DNA from: Hymenobacter oligotrophus
GTDB lineage: Bacteria > Bacteroidota > Bacteroidia > Cytophagales > Hymenobacteraceae
NCBI RefSeq assembly: GCF_003574965.1
Contig: NZ_CP032317.1
Coordinates: forward strand, 310,001 to 374,000
Reading direction: 5' to 3'
Length of the DNA stretch: 64,000 bases
The position numbers and the translations under genes are program-made. The notes beneath the pieces are model-generated. The model was not told the origin of the DNA and did not search any database. It was given only the letters and a program-made list of their open reading frames with translations. Each line of letters opens with the position of its first letter. Positions within the stretch are counted from its first letter, which is position 1. This document shows, one piece after another, positions 26,372 through 35,669 of this stretch.

Positions 26372-28216
26372 CTAGGTAGCCGATTGCGACAAAACCAAGG
26401 CGGAGTAGGCCGGCAGGCCAAACTCGGCGAACTGCGAACAGCCGTCGTAGTCGCCTTCCTGCGTATCGGCACCTAGGGCCGGGAAGTTGTCGAAGTCGGC
26501 ATCGTAGCCTTGCCAGTCGCTGTTGAAGCGTACCTGCCAGTGGCCGGCAGCGGGCAGCCCCAGGCGGTACGCCTCGTGGGTGGTGTTGCTGAAGTTGAGC
26601 AGTACCACCACGGTATCGTTGGGGCCGCCCTCGTGCGCCCAGCGTTGGTAGGCCAGTACTTTTTGCTCGGAGTTGAGGTGCAGCAACTGGGTGTGTTGCC
26701 CCAACAGGCCCGCCGAGTAGCCGTGCAGGTTGCGGCGCAGGGCAATCAGGTCGCGGTAGAGGTGCACGAGGCCGCGGTGCTCCTGGGCGCGGCGCCAGTC
26801 GAGGGGGTGCTCGTCGGAGAAAAAGCCGTCTTGCAAAAACTCTTGGCCCTGAAAAATCATCGGGATGCCCGGCGCGGTAAACACCAGCACGGCACCTAGG
26901 GCGGCGCGCTTTTTCGGAAACCAGTGCGCGGCCTCGCCGGGCATAATTTCCTCGGGCACGCGCGATTTGCCGTTGGCCACCTCGTCGTGCGACTCGGTGT
27001 AGATGACGCGCTGAAAAGCATCGTTGTTGTAGCGCTGCAGCAGGCTTTCGGCCACGGCCCCTAGGTCGCGGTCAGCGTCGTGCTGGGTAATGAGGGCATC
27101 GCGCACGCGGTTCACGAAGGCGGCGTCCCACTGCGCGGCAAAGCCCTGGCCGTCGTCTTCCGGCGCGCGGGTGATGTATTCGTTGCCCAGCAGGTCTTCC
27201 GCAATGGTGATTTTCCACGGCATCCGCTCCCGAATTTCTTCGTTGATCCAGCGCATCAAGCTCCAGCCATCGGGCAAGTCGCGGGCGGGGTCGGTGGAGC
27301 CATCTACGTTGCGCACGTGGGCAATGGCATCGGCCCGCAAGCCATCCACGCGGTATTCTTCGAGCCAGAACAGGGCGTTGTCGCGGATGTACTGGCGCAC
27401 CTCGGGGCGGCCGTAATCGGGGCGGTTGTGGCCCCACGGGGTTTCGCCGCGCCAATCGTTGTAGAAGTAAATACCGCCGCCTTCGTTTTCGTGCCAGCCA
27501 TCGAACTGCCACAAATCCAGGTCGCCGGGGCCGAAGTGGTTGTACACCACATCGAGCACCACGGCAATGCCGTGCTGGTGAGCGGCTTTTACCAGTTGCT
27601 TAAAGGCCAGCGGCCCGCCGTAGTCGGTTTCGAGCGCGAAGGGGTGGGAGGGGTTGTAGCCCCACGAGCGGCTGCCCGGAAACTCGGTGGCCGGCATTAC
27701 CTCGATGCAGTTGATGCCTAGCTTTTGCAAGTAGGGCAGGCGCTCAATTACATCCAAAAAAGTACCCGGCCGCTCGGCATCGGGCGCGTTGAAGGTGCCC
27801 ACGTGCAGCTCGTAAATCACCAGCTCGTTCCAGGCGGGCATTTCAAAGTGGTCGTCGGCCCAGTCGAAGGTAGGGTCGTGCACCACGGAGTTGCCGCTCG
27901 AGTGCGTTACCTCGCGGGCGTAGGGGTCGTTGCGGGTTAGCTCGTGGCCCTCGGCAGTGCGTAGCCAAAAGCGGTATTCGGCGCCGGCTTGCACCTCGGC
28001 CACATTGGCCGCCCAGTAGCCGTCGGGCTCGGGCAGCAATGGGTGCTGTTTGGGGTTCCAGTCGTTAAAGTCGCCCACCACCGACACGGCAGTGGCGTTG
28101 GGGGCCCACACGCGAAAGGCAGTGCCCTTGGCGTGTAGGATGGCGCCCATCCCGGTAGGGAGGGCAGCCACGGGTGCGGCAGCGGCAGGCGCAGCACCTA
28201 GGGTTGTAGCAGGCAT
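26372..28216 (-). CDS. glgB: 1,4-alpha-glucan branching enzyme-like GH13 protein
   Basis: The 614 aa protein (ATG 28216, MPATTLGAAPAAAAPV) has an N-terminal CBM48 domain (GTAFRVWAPNATAVSVVGDFNDW) and a GH13 barrel: VVLDVVYNHFGPG, DGLRADAIAH with the Asp nucleophile, TIAEDLLGNE with the acid Glu, and YTESHDEVANGK with the third Asp. It would introduce alpha-1,6 branches into glycogen. CBM48 plus barrel also fits a trehalohydrolase, but the TESHDE segment and the synthase neighbour favour branching. Located in the cytoplasm. Confidence 0.85.
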   Translation of the reverse strand: MPATTLGAAPAAAAPVAALPTGMGAILHAKGTAFRVWAPNATAVSVVGDFNDWNPKQHPLLPEPDGYWAANVAEVQAGAEYRFWLRTAEGHELTRNDPYAREVTHSSGNSVVHDPTFDWADDHFEMPAWNELVIYELHVGTFNAPDAERPGTFLDVIERLPYLQKLGINCIEVMPATEFPGSRSWGYNPSHPFALETDYGGPLAFKQLVKAAHQHGIAVVLDVVYNHFGPGDLDLWQFDGWHENEGGGIYFYNDWRGETPWGHNRPDYGRPEVRQYIRDNALFWLEEYRVDGLRADAIAHVRNVDGSTDPARDLPDGWSLMRWINEEIRERMPWKITIAEDLLGNEYITRAPEDDGQGFAAQWDAAFVNRVRDALITQHDADRDLGAVAESLLQRYNNDAFQRVIYTESHDEVANGKSRVPEEIMPGEAAHWFPKKRAALGAVLVFTAPGIPMIFQGQEFLQDGFFSDEHPLDWRRAQEHRGLVHLYRDLIALRRNLHGYSAGLLGQHTQLLHLNSEQKVLAYQRWAHEGGPNDTVVVLLNFSNTTHEAYRLGLPAAGHWQVRFNSDWQGYDADFDNFPALGADTQEGDYDGCSQFAEFGLPAYSALVLSQSAT

Positions 28217-28434
28217 GGTGTGGTACGGAATAAGCTCGTCGGTACCTGCTGCTACTTGTTTTTGACGGGTTTGGTTGTGCTGGCCCGGTGCAGCAGGCAG
28301 CCGGCGCAACCCAGTCGGCTTGCCGGCACGGGCAGGCAAGCGGGCATCGTTACTTTTGCCCTCCGCAAACTCTGGGCTTGGGCTCGGCGTTTGCCTATTA
28401 CGCTCACCAACTGTATTTGCCCGTGCCCCGCCCC

Positions 28435-28818
28435 ATGCTTGAATTTGGCCTCTACGGCTGGACCCCCGCCTACGGCTACACCTACGTGCACCCGGCCAAC
28501 CGCCGCACTTTCGAGTGGGTGGAGCCCGTGAACAAGGTGTTCGAGAAAATCAGGGAAGACGACGAATGGATTACGCTGCGCTACGACGAGCAGCAATACT
28601 TGGTGCGCCCCGAGCTATTCAGGCCCATTCGGCGGCCGCCGTTTGGCTTTGGCGACGCGGTAGAGGCTGTGGCAATGGAGCCCGGCCAGCCGCGCCTGCG
28701 CGGGGTGGTGTCGGATATTTTCTGGGACGAAAGCCGCGACCAGGCCCGCTACCAGATTGTGGTGCGCAAAAAGAAGGTGCCGCAGGTATTCGAGGCCGAC
28801 GAGCTGCGGGCGTCGTAG
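28435..28818 (+). CDS. Small conserved protein of unknown function
   Basis: A 127 aa protein beginning MLEFGLYGWTPAYGYTYVHP at ATG 28435; the frame is open to 28288 but the extra residues look random. The compact, aromatic-rich sequence is probably beta-rich, with QARYQIVVRKKKVPQVFEADEL near the end. No signal peptide or membrane segment. Unrecognised. It is divergent from glgB with 218 bp between starts. Confidence 0.65.
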   Translation: MLEFGLYGWTPAYGYTYVHPANRRTFEWVEPVNKVFEKIREDDEWITLRYDEQQYLVRPELFRPIRRPPFGFGDAVEAVAMEPGQPRLRGVVSDIFWDESRDQARYQIVVRKKKVPQVFEADELRAS

Positions 28819-28937
28819 CCGGGCGCAACCTGCAAGTTACCAGCGGGTATAGCCCGTTTATGTGATTGCGCTGCGGCGGGCAATCGGGGTTCTTTACGGG
28901 TGTTGCACACGCCCACTCTTCAGCCCCCAATACCGCC

Positions 28938-29510
28938 ATGAATAACCGTACCCTAGGCACCATTGCCCTCGTGTTTTCGCCTTGCTTGCAGCTAATGGGC
29001 ATGCTTGGTGCCAGCAAAGCGCCCTGGGTTGAATCGGTTTCGGCGGGTTTTGGGCTGCTGTTTTTAGTAGGCTGGGCGTGCAGCGCCACCGCGCTGCGCC
29101 ACAACCGCGTCACGGCGGGCAATGGCCGCGGCGCCCAAGTACTGTATGCCGCGCAGCTTACGCTGTTTGCCTTAGCCAGCATGCAGCAGGTATTTGACAT
29201 GACGGTGGGCCGGCAGCAGCACCTCGTGTATTTCGTGGCTGATATGGCTTGGCCCGGCAGCATGGCGCTGATGCTGATTGCAGGCATTGCCGTGCTGCGC
29301 GCCCGCGTATGGGCGGGCTGGCGCCGCTTTGTGCCGCTGGCCTGTGCCTTGTTCTTGCCAGTATTTTTTGCGCTGATTCCGCTAGTCGGACGCGACTTGG
29401 CCTCTAGCCTAGCCGGATGGTACACGGTAGGGGCATGGGCACTGCTTGCTTACGCGGTACGCAGCACGCCCGAGTCCAAACTGGTGCCCGCGTTGGTAGC
29501 GGCTAACTAG
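28938..29510 (+). CDS. Membrane protein of unknown function
   Basis: A 190 aa integral membrane protein with six predicted helices (for example TIALVFSPCLQLMGMLG and SVSAGFGLLFLVGWACSAT). ATG at 28938. No catalytic motif. It ends two bases from the stop of the convergent YfcC gene. Unrecognised family. Confidence 0.7.
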   Translation: MNNRTLGTIALVFSPCLQLMGMLGASKAPWVESVSAGFGLLFLVGWACSATALRHNRVTAGNGRGAQVLYAAQLTLFALASMQQVFDMTVGRQQHLVYFVADMAWPGSMALMLIAGIAVLRARVWAGWRRFVPLACALFLPVFFALIPLVGRDLASSLAGWYTVGAWALLAYAVRSTPESKLVPALVAAN

Positions 29511-29512
29511 CG

Positions 29513-30877
29513 CTACACACCTAGGGCAATGGCCAGCACAATGGCCACTACGGCCAGCAGCAACAGCAGCAGGTAGAGCGGCAAGGCAAACCGCCACCAC
29601 TGATCGAAGCGCACGCCGCACGCCGCTACAATGGCCATGAGCGCACCGTTGGTAGGCGTTATCAGCTCGCACAAACCCGCGCCGTATTGGTAGGCCAGCA
29701 CCGTAACCTGCCGCGATAGGCCCAGCAAATCCGACAGCGGCGTGAGGATGGGCATGGTAAGCACTGCCTGCCCGCTTACGCTTGGCACGGGCAGGTGCAA
29801 GGCCGTGTGCACGCCCAGCATACCTAGGGCCGAGAGCGTAACCGGCAAATGAGCCAGCGGCGCCGACATGCCATTCACGATGGTATCGACGATCTGGCCT
29901 TGCTCGAGCACCACAAAAATGGCCCGCGCAAACCCAATCAGCATGCCCGAAAAGGCAATGTCTTTGAAACCGGCAATGAAGCCCTCGGCGGTACCCGTGA
30001 GGCCCAAGCCGCCCACCAGGCCAGCCGCTACGCCCAGCACAAAAAACAGCGCCGACATCTGCCCGAAGTCCCAGCCCAGCTCCAGCACGCCGTAAGCAAA
30101 GTACACGAAGGTGGCCAGCAGCAACAGCAGCACCAAGCCGTGGCGGTGGCCGCCTTCCTGCGCGGCGGCTTCGGCCTCCAGCTCCGCGGTACCGGCAGCA
30201 CCTAGGGGCGCGGCTTCGCGGTGGCGCAGGGCGTAGCGCATGGTGCCGCCAATCCAGATCAGCAGCGCCACGGCCAAAAACGCCATCCGAAAACCCATGC
30301 CCGAGAGCAGCGGCAAGCCCGCCAGCTTTTGCGCAATGCCCACCTGAAAAGGGTTGAGCGGGCTGAACGCGGCCCCCACGGCGGCGGCACCAATGCTAAC
30401 AGCGGCGGCCATAAGCACGGGGTAGCGCAGGCGCCGCATCAGCACCAACAGCACCGGCACCAGGGGCACAATTTCTTCCTGCATGTTTTCGAGCGCGCCC
30501 ATGGTGGCAAACAGCAGCGCCACCACGGGTATTACCAAGGCCTCGCGCCCGCGCAGCTTCTGCACCAGCCAATCCACACCGCGCCGCAGCGCCCCGGTTT
30601 GATCGACCACCGTAAAGGCGCCGCCGGCCAAAAACACCAGAAAAATAACGTCGGCTGCCTCCTGCAAACCTCTCGGAATGGCCGTTACGGCATCGAGTGG
30701 CGAAACCGGCGTGGCGGGTACTAAGCGGTAGGAACCCGGCAATACTACCTCGCGCTTGGTTGCGGCATCTTGGCGCCGCTCGAAACGGCCTGCGGGCAGC
30801 ACGTAACTCAGGGCCGCGGCCAACAGGATAAAGCCAAACATCAGCACCAACGGGTGCGGAAAACGAAACTTGGGCAT
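29513..30877 (-). CDS. YfcC-family transporter (C4-dicarboxylate/basic amino acid type)
   Basis: A 454 aa inner-membrane carrier with about 12 helices, from ATG 30877 (MPKFRFPHPLVLMFGFILLA). VFLAGGAFTVVDQTGAL, ATMGALENMQEEIVPLVPVLLVL and LHLPVPSVSGQAVLTMPILTPLSDLLGLSR are typical of YfcC in the DcuC superfamily. Members are annotated as arginine/ornithine-type antiporters or C4-dicarboxylate carriers; substrate here is unknown. The arginine genes at the left edge are too far away to count as context. Confidence 0.85.
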   Translation of the reverse strand: MPKFRFPHPLVLMFGFILLAAALSYVLPAGRFERRQDAATKREVVLPGSYRLVPATPVSPLDAVTAIPRGLQEAADVIFLVFLAGGAFTVVDQTGALRRGVDWLVQKLRGREALVIPVVALLFATMGALENMQEEIVPLVPVLLVLMRRLRYPVLMAAAVSIGAAAVGAAFSPLNPFQVGIAQKLAGLPLLSGMGFRMAFLAVALLIWIGGTMRYALRHREAAPLGAAGTAELEAEAAAQEGGHRHGLVLLLLLATFVYFAYGVLELGWDFGQMSALFFVLGVAAGLVGGLGLTGTAEGFIAGFKDIAFSGMLIGFARAIFVVLEQGQIVDTIVNGMSAPLAHLPVTLSALGMLGVHTALHLPVPSVSGQAVLTMPILTPLSDLLGLSRQVTVLAYQYGAGLCELITPTNGALMAIVAACGVRFDQWWRFALPLYLLLLLLAVVAIVLAIALGV

Positions 30878-31022
30878 GAGGTGCAGAAGCGGGTGTGAGC
30901 TGCAAAGGAACAAAGTGCCCGCCGAACCACGTGGCGCGGCAGCGCCAATTAGCCCCTAGGTGCTTGGCCGCGCGTTGCCCCCGGGCAGCCTTGGGCGGCC
31001 CGCAAAGTGCTACTTGCTGCCG

Positions 31023-32276
31023 CTAGTTAGGTGGGGCATCGGCTTGCCTAGGTGCGTTGCGGAAAAACAACCCGTAGAAGCCCAGCAGCGTGCCGCGCTC
31101 CACCAGCACAAACAGCAGCGTGCACAGCAAGGTGGTGCACAAAATCACCGAGAAGGTGATGGTTTGGATAACGTCGCCGGTAGGAATGCCGCGCTGCGCG
31201 GGCAACGTTGCCAACACGGCCGCACCCAGGCCTTTCGGAATCATGATGCTCATCACCGACAAGTCGAGCAGGGGTGTGCGGGGCGGCGCCGAAGCCCGCA
31301 CCACCGGCACGCGCGCCATCAGCAATAGCACCGTGAGAATGGCGCCCGTGACTACCAGCCAGGCGTTGTCCATTTCGATGCTCAGGCCCACGTAGATGAA
31401 GAAAAACGTGCGGAGCAAAAACACGATTTCCGAGAAGAACGACTTCTCGTCGGCACGCAGCGTGACGGGGTTGGCCGGAATGTAGCGCGCCAGCCGCAGC
31501 GGGCGCAGCAGCGCCAAATTGCCCAGCGTAATGCCAAACGTAAGCACCGCAATGGGTCCGCTGAACTCCATCATCTCCACCAGCCCGTACACGATAAACA
31601 CGAAGGCGGGCGTGGAGAAACGCGTTTTCTGCAAGCTGGGCAGCCGCTCCTGAATCCAGGACCACCCTAGGGCACCGCCCACGCCGATGAGCACGGCCAG
31701 CACCAGCGAGGCCACCATTTGCCCGAACATCGAACCCACGTTGAAGCGGGCATCGTCGTAGGCCGTCATCAGCGACAGGGGCACGCCTAAGGTAAACAAG
31801 TCGCTGAACGCCGACTCGATAACCAGCGTGGCCGAGGTGCCCTCTTGCACCTGCACTTTGCGAATGAGCGAGGTAACCACCGCCGACGAGGTGCCGCCCA
31901 AAATGGAGCCCAGCATGAGCGCCGAAAGCAAATCGAGCCCGGCAAGCCACTGACCCACGGCCGCCCCCAGCAGCGTAGACACAATAAAGTTGAGCACCGT
32001 AAGCCCCACCGAGCCGCGCAACGAAGCCTGCAGCTGCTGCAAGTGCACATCGAGCCCGCTCTCGAACAGGATGAACACCAGCACGATGTTGGTGAACAGG
32101 CGCCCGCCCTGGCCAAAATCCTGGGCGTGCGCAACGCCCAGCACCGGGCCCAGCAGCAAGCCCACCAGCAGCAGGCCAATCACCTCGGGCAGCTTGGTAC
32201 GCTCGAATACCTCGGACAAGTAGTGGCCGAAGAAGATAAGGCAACCCAGAACGATAATGAGCAGCGGGGTAGACAT
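31023..32276 (-). CDS. Cation:proton antiporter (CPA family)
   Basis: A 417 aa membrane antiporter with about 12 helices (MSTPLLIIVLGCLIFFGHYL onward). Family features are FERTKLPEVIGLLLVGLLLGP, LFESGLDVH, GGTSSAVVTSLI and ESAFSDLFTLGVPL, whose acidic residue sits where CPA proteins carry the ion-binding Asp. It would exchange Na+ or K+ for protons. No KTN/TrkA-N regulatory domain is attached. ATG at 32276. Confidence 0.87.
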   Translation of the reverse strand: MSTPLLIIVLGCLIFFGHYLSEVFERTKLPEVIGLLLVGLLLGPVLGVAHAQDFGQGGRLFTNIVLVFILFESGLDVHLQQLQASLRGSVGLTVLNFIVSTLLGAAVGQWLAGLDLLSALMLGSILGGTSSAVVTSLIRKVQVQEGTSATLVIESAFSDLFTLGVPLSLMTAYDDARFNVGSMFGQMVASLVLAVLIGVGGALGWSWIQERLPSLQKTRFSTPAFVFIVYGLVEMMEFSGPIAVLTFGITLGNLALLRPLRLARYIPANPVTLRADEKSFFSEIVFLLRTFFFIYVGLSIEMDNAWLVVTGAILTVLLLMARVPVVRASAPPRTPLLDLSVMSIMIPKGLGAAVLATLPAQRGIPTGDVIQTITFSVILCTTLLCTLLFVLVERGTLLGFYGLFFRNAPRQADAPPN

Positions 32277-32395
32277 GCAAAGGGCTTATACGGCCGCCGC
32301 GGCAACTTATCCGAAGCCGCTTTTCATGGAACCCCGTGCCAGCTAATCGTTGTATCTTCGATTTTGGTCGGCCGCGCTGTTGCTGCTGTGTTGTT

Positions 32396-32641
32396 ATGAA
32401 GTTTGCCGCTTTCGCCCAATTGCCCCTAGGTCAGCAGACCGAGCACCTGCTGCGCGCCGGCCACCACCTGGCCGACCGCGCCGAGCACGGGTGCCGCTTG
32501 CAGCTGTATGCCCTTGAGGATTTTTATGCCGAGGTGTGGCGCCTGGTAGGCGAGGAGCGCGTGCTGTTCATCAACCTGTTTCAGAAGCCGGCGCTGCTGC
32601 AGGCCTGGCTCGATAGCGTGCGGCTGCCCGAGGAGCTGTAG
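32396..32641 (+). CDS. Small conserved protein of unknown function
   Basis: An 81 aa soluble protein (MKFAAFAQLPLGQQTEHLL). The second half, YAEVWRLVGEERVLFINLFQKPALLQAWLDSV, looks like a real amphipathic fold and codon use matches the neighbours. Divergent from the antiporter gene by 119 bp. The frame is open to 32336, but ATG 32396 gives the natural N-terminus. Confidence 0.6.
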   Translation: MKFAAFAQLPLGQQTEHLLRAGHHLADRAEHGCRLQLYALEDFYAEVWRLVGEERVLFINLFQKPALLQAWLDSVRLPEEL

Positions 32642-32746
32642 GCTGAGGCAAAGGGGCATCGGCGGGCGTGCGGCCCTAGGCCTGCTTATCTGAAGAAACA
32701 AAGGCGTATCATTGCTGAAAGGGCACAACCACCCTTTTAGCAATTC

Positions 32747-33259
32747 ATGAGCGAGCAGGATTACTACCTCATAAGCGTGCCGGGCAAAGGCGATTTCGGC
32801 CTGCACCACGGCAAACAATTGCTGACTGCCTTCACCTACGACGATTGGTTTTCCAGTCGTGGCCGGGCTACCCTTGCGGATGGGCAAACGCTGGAAATAC
32901 GCCCGCGCAACATGTGGTGGTCGCATTTTGATGTGGTGCGCAACGACGTTGTGGTGGGCGACATTACCTTCAACTGGAAAGGCCAGGTAATTGTAACCCT
33001 GCAAACGGCATCGGGAGAGCAGCAAGGGTTTAAGCTGAAAAGCCAGGGAATTCGGGGTACCCGATTTGTGCTCGAAAACGAAGCCCAAGAGCAGGTGCTG
33101 ACGTTGGACCTCGCGTTCAAGTGGAACAAGCTGAACTACGAATACCACGTGCAGCTCGCGCCTGGTTTCCCTTTCAGCGAGACCACCGAACTGCTCTTAT
33201 TTGCCTGCGGCTACGCTACCAATTTATACATGACTATGCTGCTCACGGCGGTGCTGTAA
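32747..33259 (+). CDS. Unknown protein, possible scramblase/LURP1-like barrel
   Basis: A 170 aa protein rich in beta strands (GDFGLHHGKQLLTAFTYDDW, WSHFDVVRNDVVVGDITFNW, FVLENEAQEQVLTLDL) with a hydrophobic C-terminal helix (LLLFACGYATNLYMTMLL). A beta barrel wrapped round a hydrophobic helix is the plan of Tubby/LURP1/scramblase-like folds; this is a fold guess, not a family match. No signal peptide. Confidence 0.6.
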   Translation: MSEQDYYLISVPGKGDFGLHHGKQLLTAFTYDDWFSSRGRATLADGQTLEIRPRNMWWSHFDVVRNDVVVGDITFNWKGQVIVTLQTASGEQQGFKLKSQGIRGTRFVLENEAQEQVLTLDLAFKWNKLNYEYHVQLAPGFPFSETTELLLFACGYATNLYMTMLLTAVL

Positions 33260-33367
33260 GCAGTGGTTCTGCTGGTCGGCAGCGCGCATGGGCTGGCTTC
33301 GCTCAGCAGAGGTTGTGGATAGGGTGTGTGATGCCCGGCGTGTTTGCAGGTACTGCAACCATTGTCT

Positions 33368-33394
33368 GCGCACGTGGGCTGAAGCCTAAGCTAC
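33368..33394. repeat. Fragment of repeat family A at the 3' end of the MMPL gene
   Basis: On the minus strand the piece begins GTAGCTTAGGCTTCAGCCCA, close to the left end of the family A repeat. Its first bases encode the last two residues (Val-Ala) and the TAG stop of the MMPL gene, so the gene end seems to have been set by the repeat. Confidence 0.55.
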
Positions 33395-35629
33395 TTGCCG
33401 TTTCGGCACCCGATCGAACCGCTCGAGCACCAGCGGGAAGATGATGATTTCGCCGAACAACGCCGCCGCTACCGAGACGGCCGTGAGCACCCCAAACAGC
33501 TCCACGGTTTTCAGCGAGCCGAAGCCCATCACGGCGTAGCCCGCAAACAAAATGATACTGGTAAGCACAATGGTAGGCCCCACGTGCGTAATGGTGCTCA
33601 GCCGGGCTTGGTGCGGCGACTGGCCGCCGAGCCGGGCTTGCCGGTAATGGTGGATGTAGTGCACTGTATCGTCGACGCATAAACCCAGCACGATGGCACC
33701 AATACTCGCCGTGGCCGTATCGAGGGCAATGCCAAACCAGCCCATTACGCCGAGCAGCACCAGCACCGGAAACAGATTGGGCACTACCGTAAGCAGCGCC
33801 AACCGAAAGCTGCGCACGTACAGCCACACCAACCCGAACACCATGAAGGCCGAGAGCAGCAGGCTGTTGGTTTGCGAGGTGGTTACGTACTGCACAATGC
33901 GGGCGTACATGGGCTGGTACCCCGCCGGCCGTACCGCGGCTACGGCACCTAGGGTGTTGCGGGCCATGCGCAGCAGGGTATCGGTTTTGGCCGTGAGCTG
34001 CCGCGCCGAGAGCATAGCCCCCGAAACGGTGATGCGCCCGGTTTGGCTGGGCACGTGCAGGTATTGCGCTGCCAACTGCGGGTAATCGGCCGTTAGCTGC
34101 TCGTGCACTTTCCGGAGCAGGCTTTGGCTGAGGAGCGCCGCGCGGCCTTTGCCCGGAAAGTGCGTTTCGAGGCCGGCTTGGTAGAGCGACTGAAAGCCGA
34201 ACACGCGCCCCACGCCCGGCAGCGTGCGGGCCGAATCGGCGAAGGCAGCGGCGGCCTGCACCACGGCGGCGTCGGTGAGTTGGTGGCCGGGCTTAGCCTC
34301 CACCAATAGCTCCAAGGGCATATAGGGCCCCCAGATTTGCTCCATGGCGTGGTGGTCGTGCACCACGGCGTGGTTTCGTGGAAAATAACCTAGGGTATAA
34401 GTATCGGCCCGAAGCAGGGTAGTGCCGGCGGCAGCCAGCAGCACCAAGGCCGCCGAGGCGGCCGTGAATGCGCCTTTACGGCTAAGGATAATTTCGTAGA
34501 GCCGCGCCAGCGCCGAGCTGGTGGCGCGCGTGGCCCTAGGTGCCGGCTGGGTCAGAGGCAGTATCAGCACGCCCAGCAGAAAAGTGAACCCCAGGCACAG
34601 CACAATGCCCAGGGCCGCAAACAACCCAAAGTTTTGCAGGATGGCCATGGGGCTGGTAACCAGCGCCAGAAAACCCGCCACCGTGGTGAGCATGGTAGCC
34701 AAACAGGGCGAAAACGTGTTGCACAGCGCCTGCAACGCCGAGGCTTGCCGCGACATGCCCGGCGCCGCCACCAAGTTGCGTTCATTGATGACGTGCATGG
34801 CATCCATAAACCCCAGCAGAATCAGCACCACCGGCAGCAGCACGGTCATCAGGTTAAGTCGGTGACCTAGGGCGCCGTACACGCCCAGCGTAACGTAGGT
34901 AGCCAGCCCCACAATGCCCAGCACGTAGAGCAGCAGCCAGCCGTTGCGGTACAGCAGGGCAAACACGGCAAACATCAGCAGGTAGCCCAAGCCCAAAAAA
35001 AAGCCAAAATCCTGCTGCGACAAGGCATTCAGGCCGGCGTAAATAACGCCCACGCCGCCCAGGTAAGCATGCGCGCGAGGCACGTGGGCGTACACCGTGC
35101 GTTGCACCTCGGCCACAATATTGCCGCGCTGCGCATCAAAATCGGGCAGTTGGCGCAGCTGCACCAGCAAACGCGCCGTGCGGTAATCGGGGCTGAAAAG
35201 CTGCTCGCGCAGTACCGTGTGCTTGGCCAGCAGCTGCCGCACTTCGGCCGGCTTGGTGTTGGCCTTGAGTAGCGGTTGGGCGCTGCTACCTAGGGCTGCC
35301 CGCTGGGGCACCATGGCGTTGCCCGGCCCAATTACGCCCGCCACGGCCGGAATGCGCTCCAACGCCTGGCTAAGCCGGCGAAAGCGTTGGAAGTACTCCG
35401 GCGTCAGTACCGATTGCTCGTCGTGCACTACCACCACCATCACTTCATCGTTGCCGAAGCGCTGTTGAAAGTCGCGGTAAGCTTGCAGGCTGGCGTCGCC
35501 TTCCAGAAACCATGCCTCCAAACTATTGTCAACCTGCACAGCGGCCCGCACGCCCGGCCACAACAGCGCGCACACCACCAGCACCAACCCGAGCAGCCAA
35601 AAACGAAATTTGTGTAATCCCTCAATCAT
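33386..35629 (-). CDS. MMPL/RND-superfamily exporter
   Basis: A 747 aa inner-membrane protein with the RND plan: one helix, a large periplasmic loop (about 30-200), five helices, then a second repeat of the same (loop about 390-560). FGNDEVMVVVVHDEQSVL, HRLNLMTVLLPVVLILLGFMDAMHVI and GLCVDDTVHYIHHYRQAR are typical MMPL segments, with the Asp pair of proton relay in the last. MMPL proteins export lipids, hopanoids or polyketide-type products. Its start lies 40 bp from the divergent UbiA-like gene. Confidence 0.9.
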   Translation of the reverse strand: MIEGLHKFRFWLLGLVLVVCALLWPGVRAAVQVDNSLEAWFLEGDASLQAYRDFQQRFGNDEVMVVVVHDEQSVLTPEYFQRFRRLSQALERIPAVAGVIGPGNAMVPQRAALGSSAQPLLKANTKPAEVRQLLAKHTVLREQLFSPDYRTARLLVQLRQLPDFDAQRGNIVAEVQRTVYAHVPRAHAYLGGVGVIYAGLNALSQQDFGFFLGLGYLLMFAVFALLYRNGWLLLYVLGIVGLATYVTLGVYGALGHRLNLMTVLLPVVLILLGFMDAMHVINERNLVAAPGMSRQASALQALCNTFSPCLATMLTTVAGFLALVTSPMAILQNFGLFAALGIVLCLGFTFLLGVLILPLTQPAPRATRATSSALARLYEIILSRKGAFTAASAALVLLAAAGTTLLRADTYTLGYFPRNHAVVHDHHAMEQIWGPYMPLELLVEAKPGHQLTDAAVVQAAAAFADSARTLPGVGRVFGFQSLYQAGLETHFPGKGRAALLSQSLLRKVHEQLTADYPQLAAQYLHVPSQTGRITVSGAMLSARQLTAKTDTLLRMARNTLGAVAAVRPAGYQPMYARIVQYVTTSQTNSLLLSAFMVFGLVWLYVRSFRLALLTVVPNLFPVLVLLGVMGWFGIALDTATASIGAIVLGLCVDDTVHYIHHYRQARLGGQSPHQARLSTITHVGPTIVLTSIILFAGYAVMGFGSLKTVELFGVLTAVSVAAALFGEIIIFPLVLERFDRVPKRQVA

Positions 35630-35669
35630 GTGGGTGCGACAGGGCGGCCGTAGGTGTAATTTGCTTGCG
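35630..35669. promoter_or_regulatory. Divergent promoter region MMPL / UbiA-like
   Basis: Only 40 bp separate the two start codons, so both promoters overlap one another or the coding regions. GTAATTTGC lies 8-16 bases before the UbiA-like ATG and resembles the Bacteroidota -7 element with one base missing. Shared control is inferred. Confidence 0.35.
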
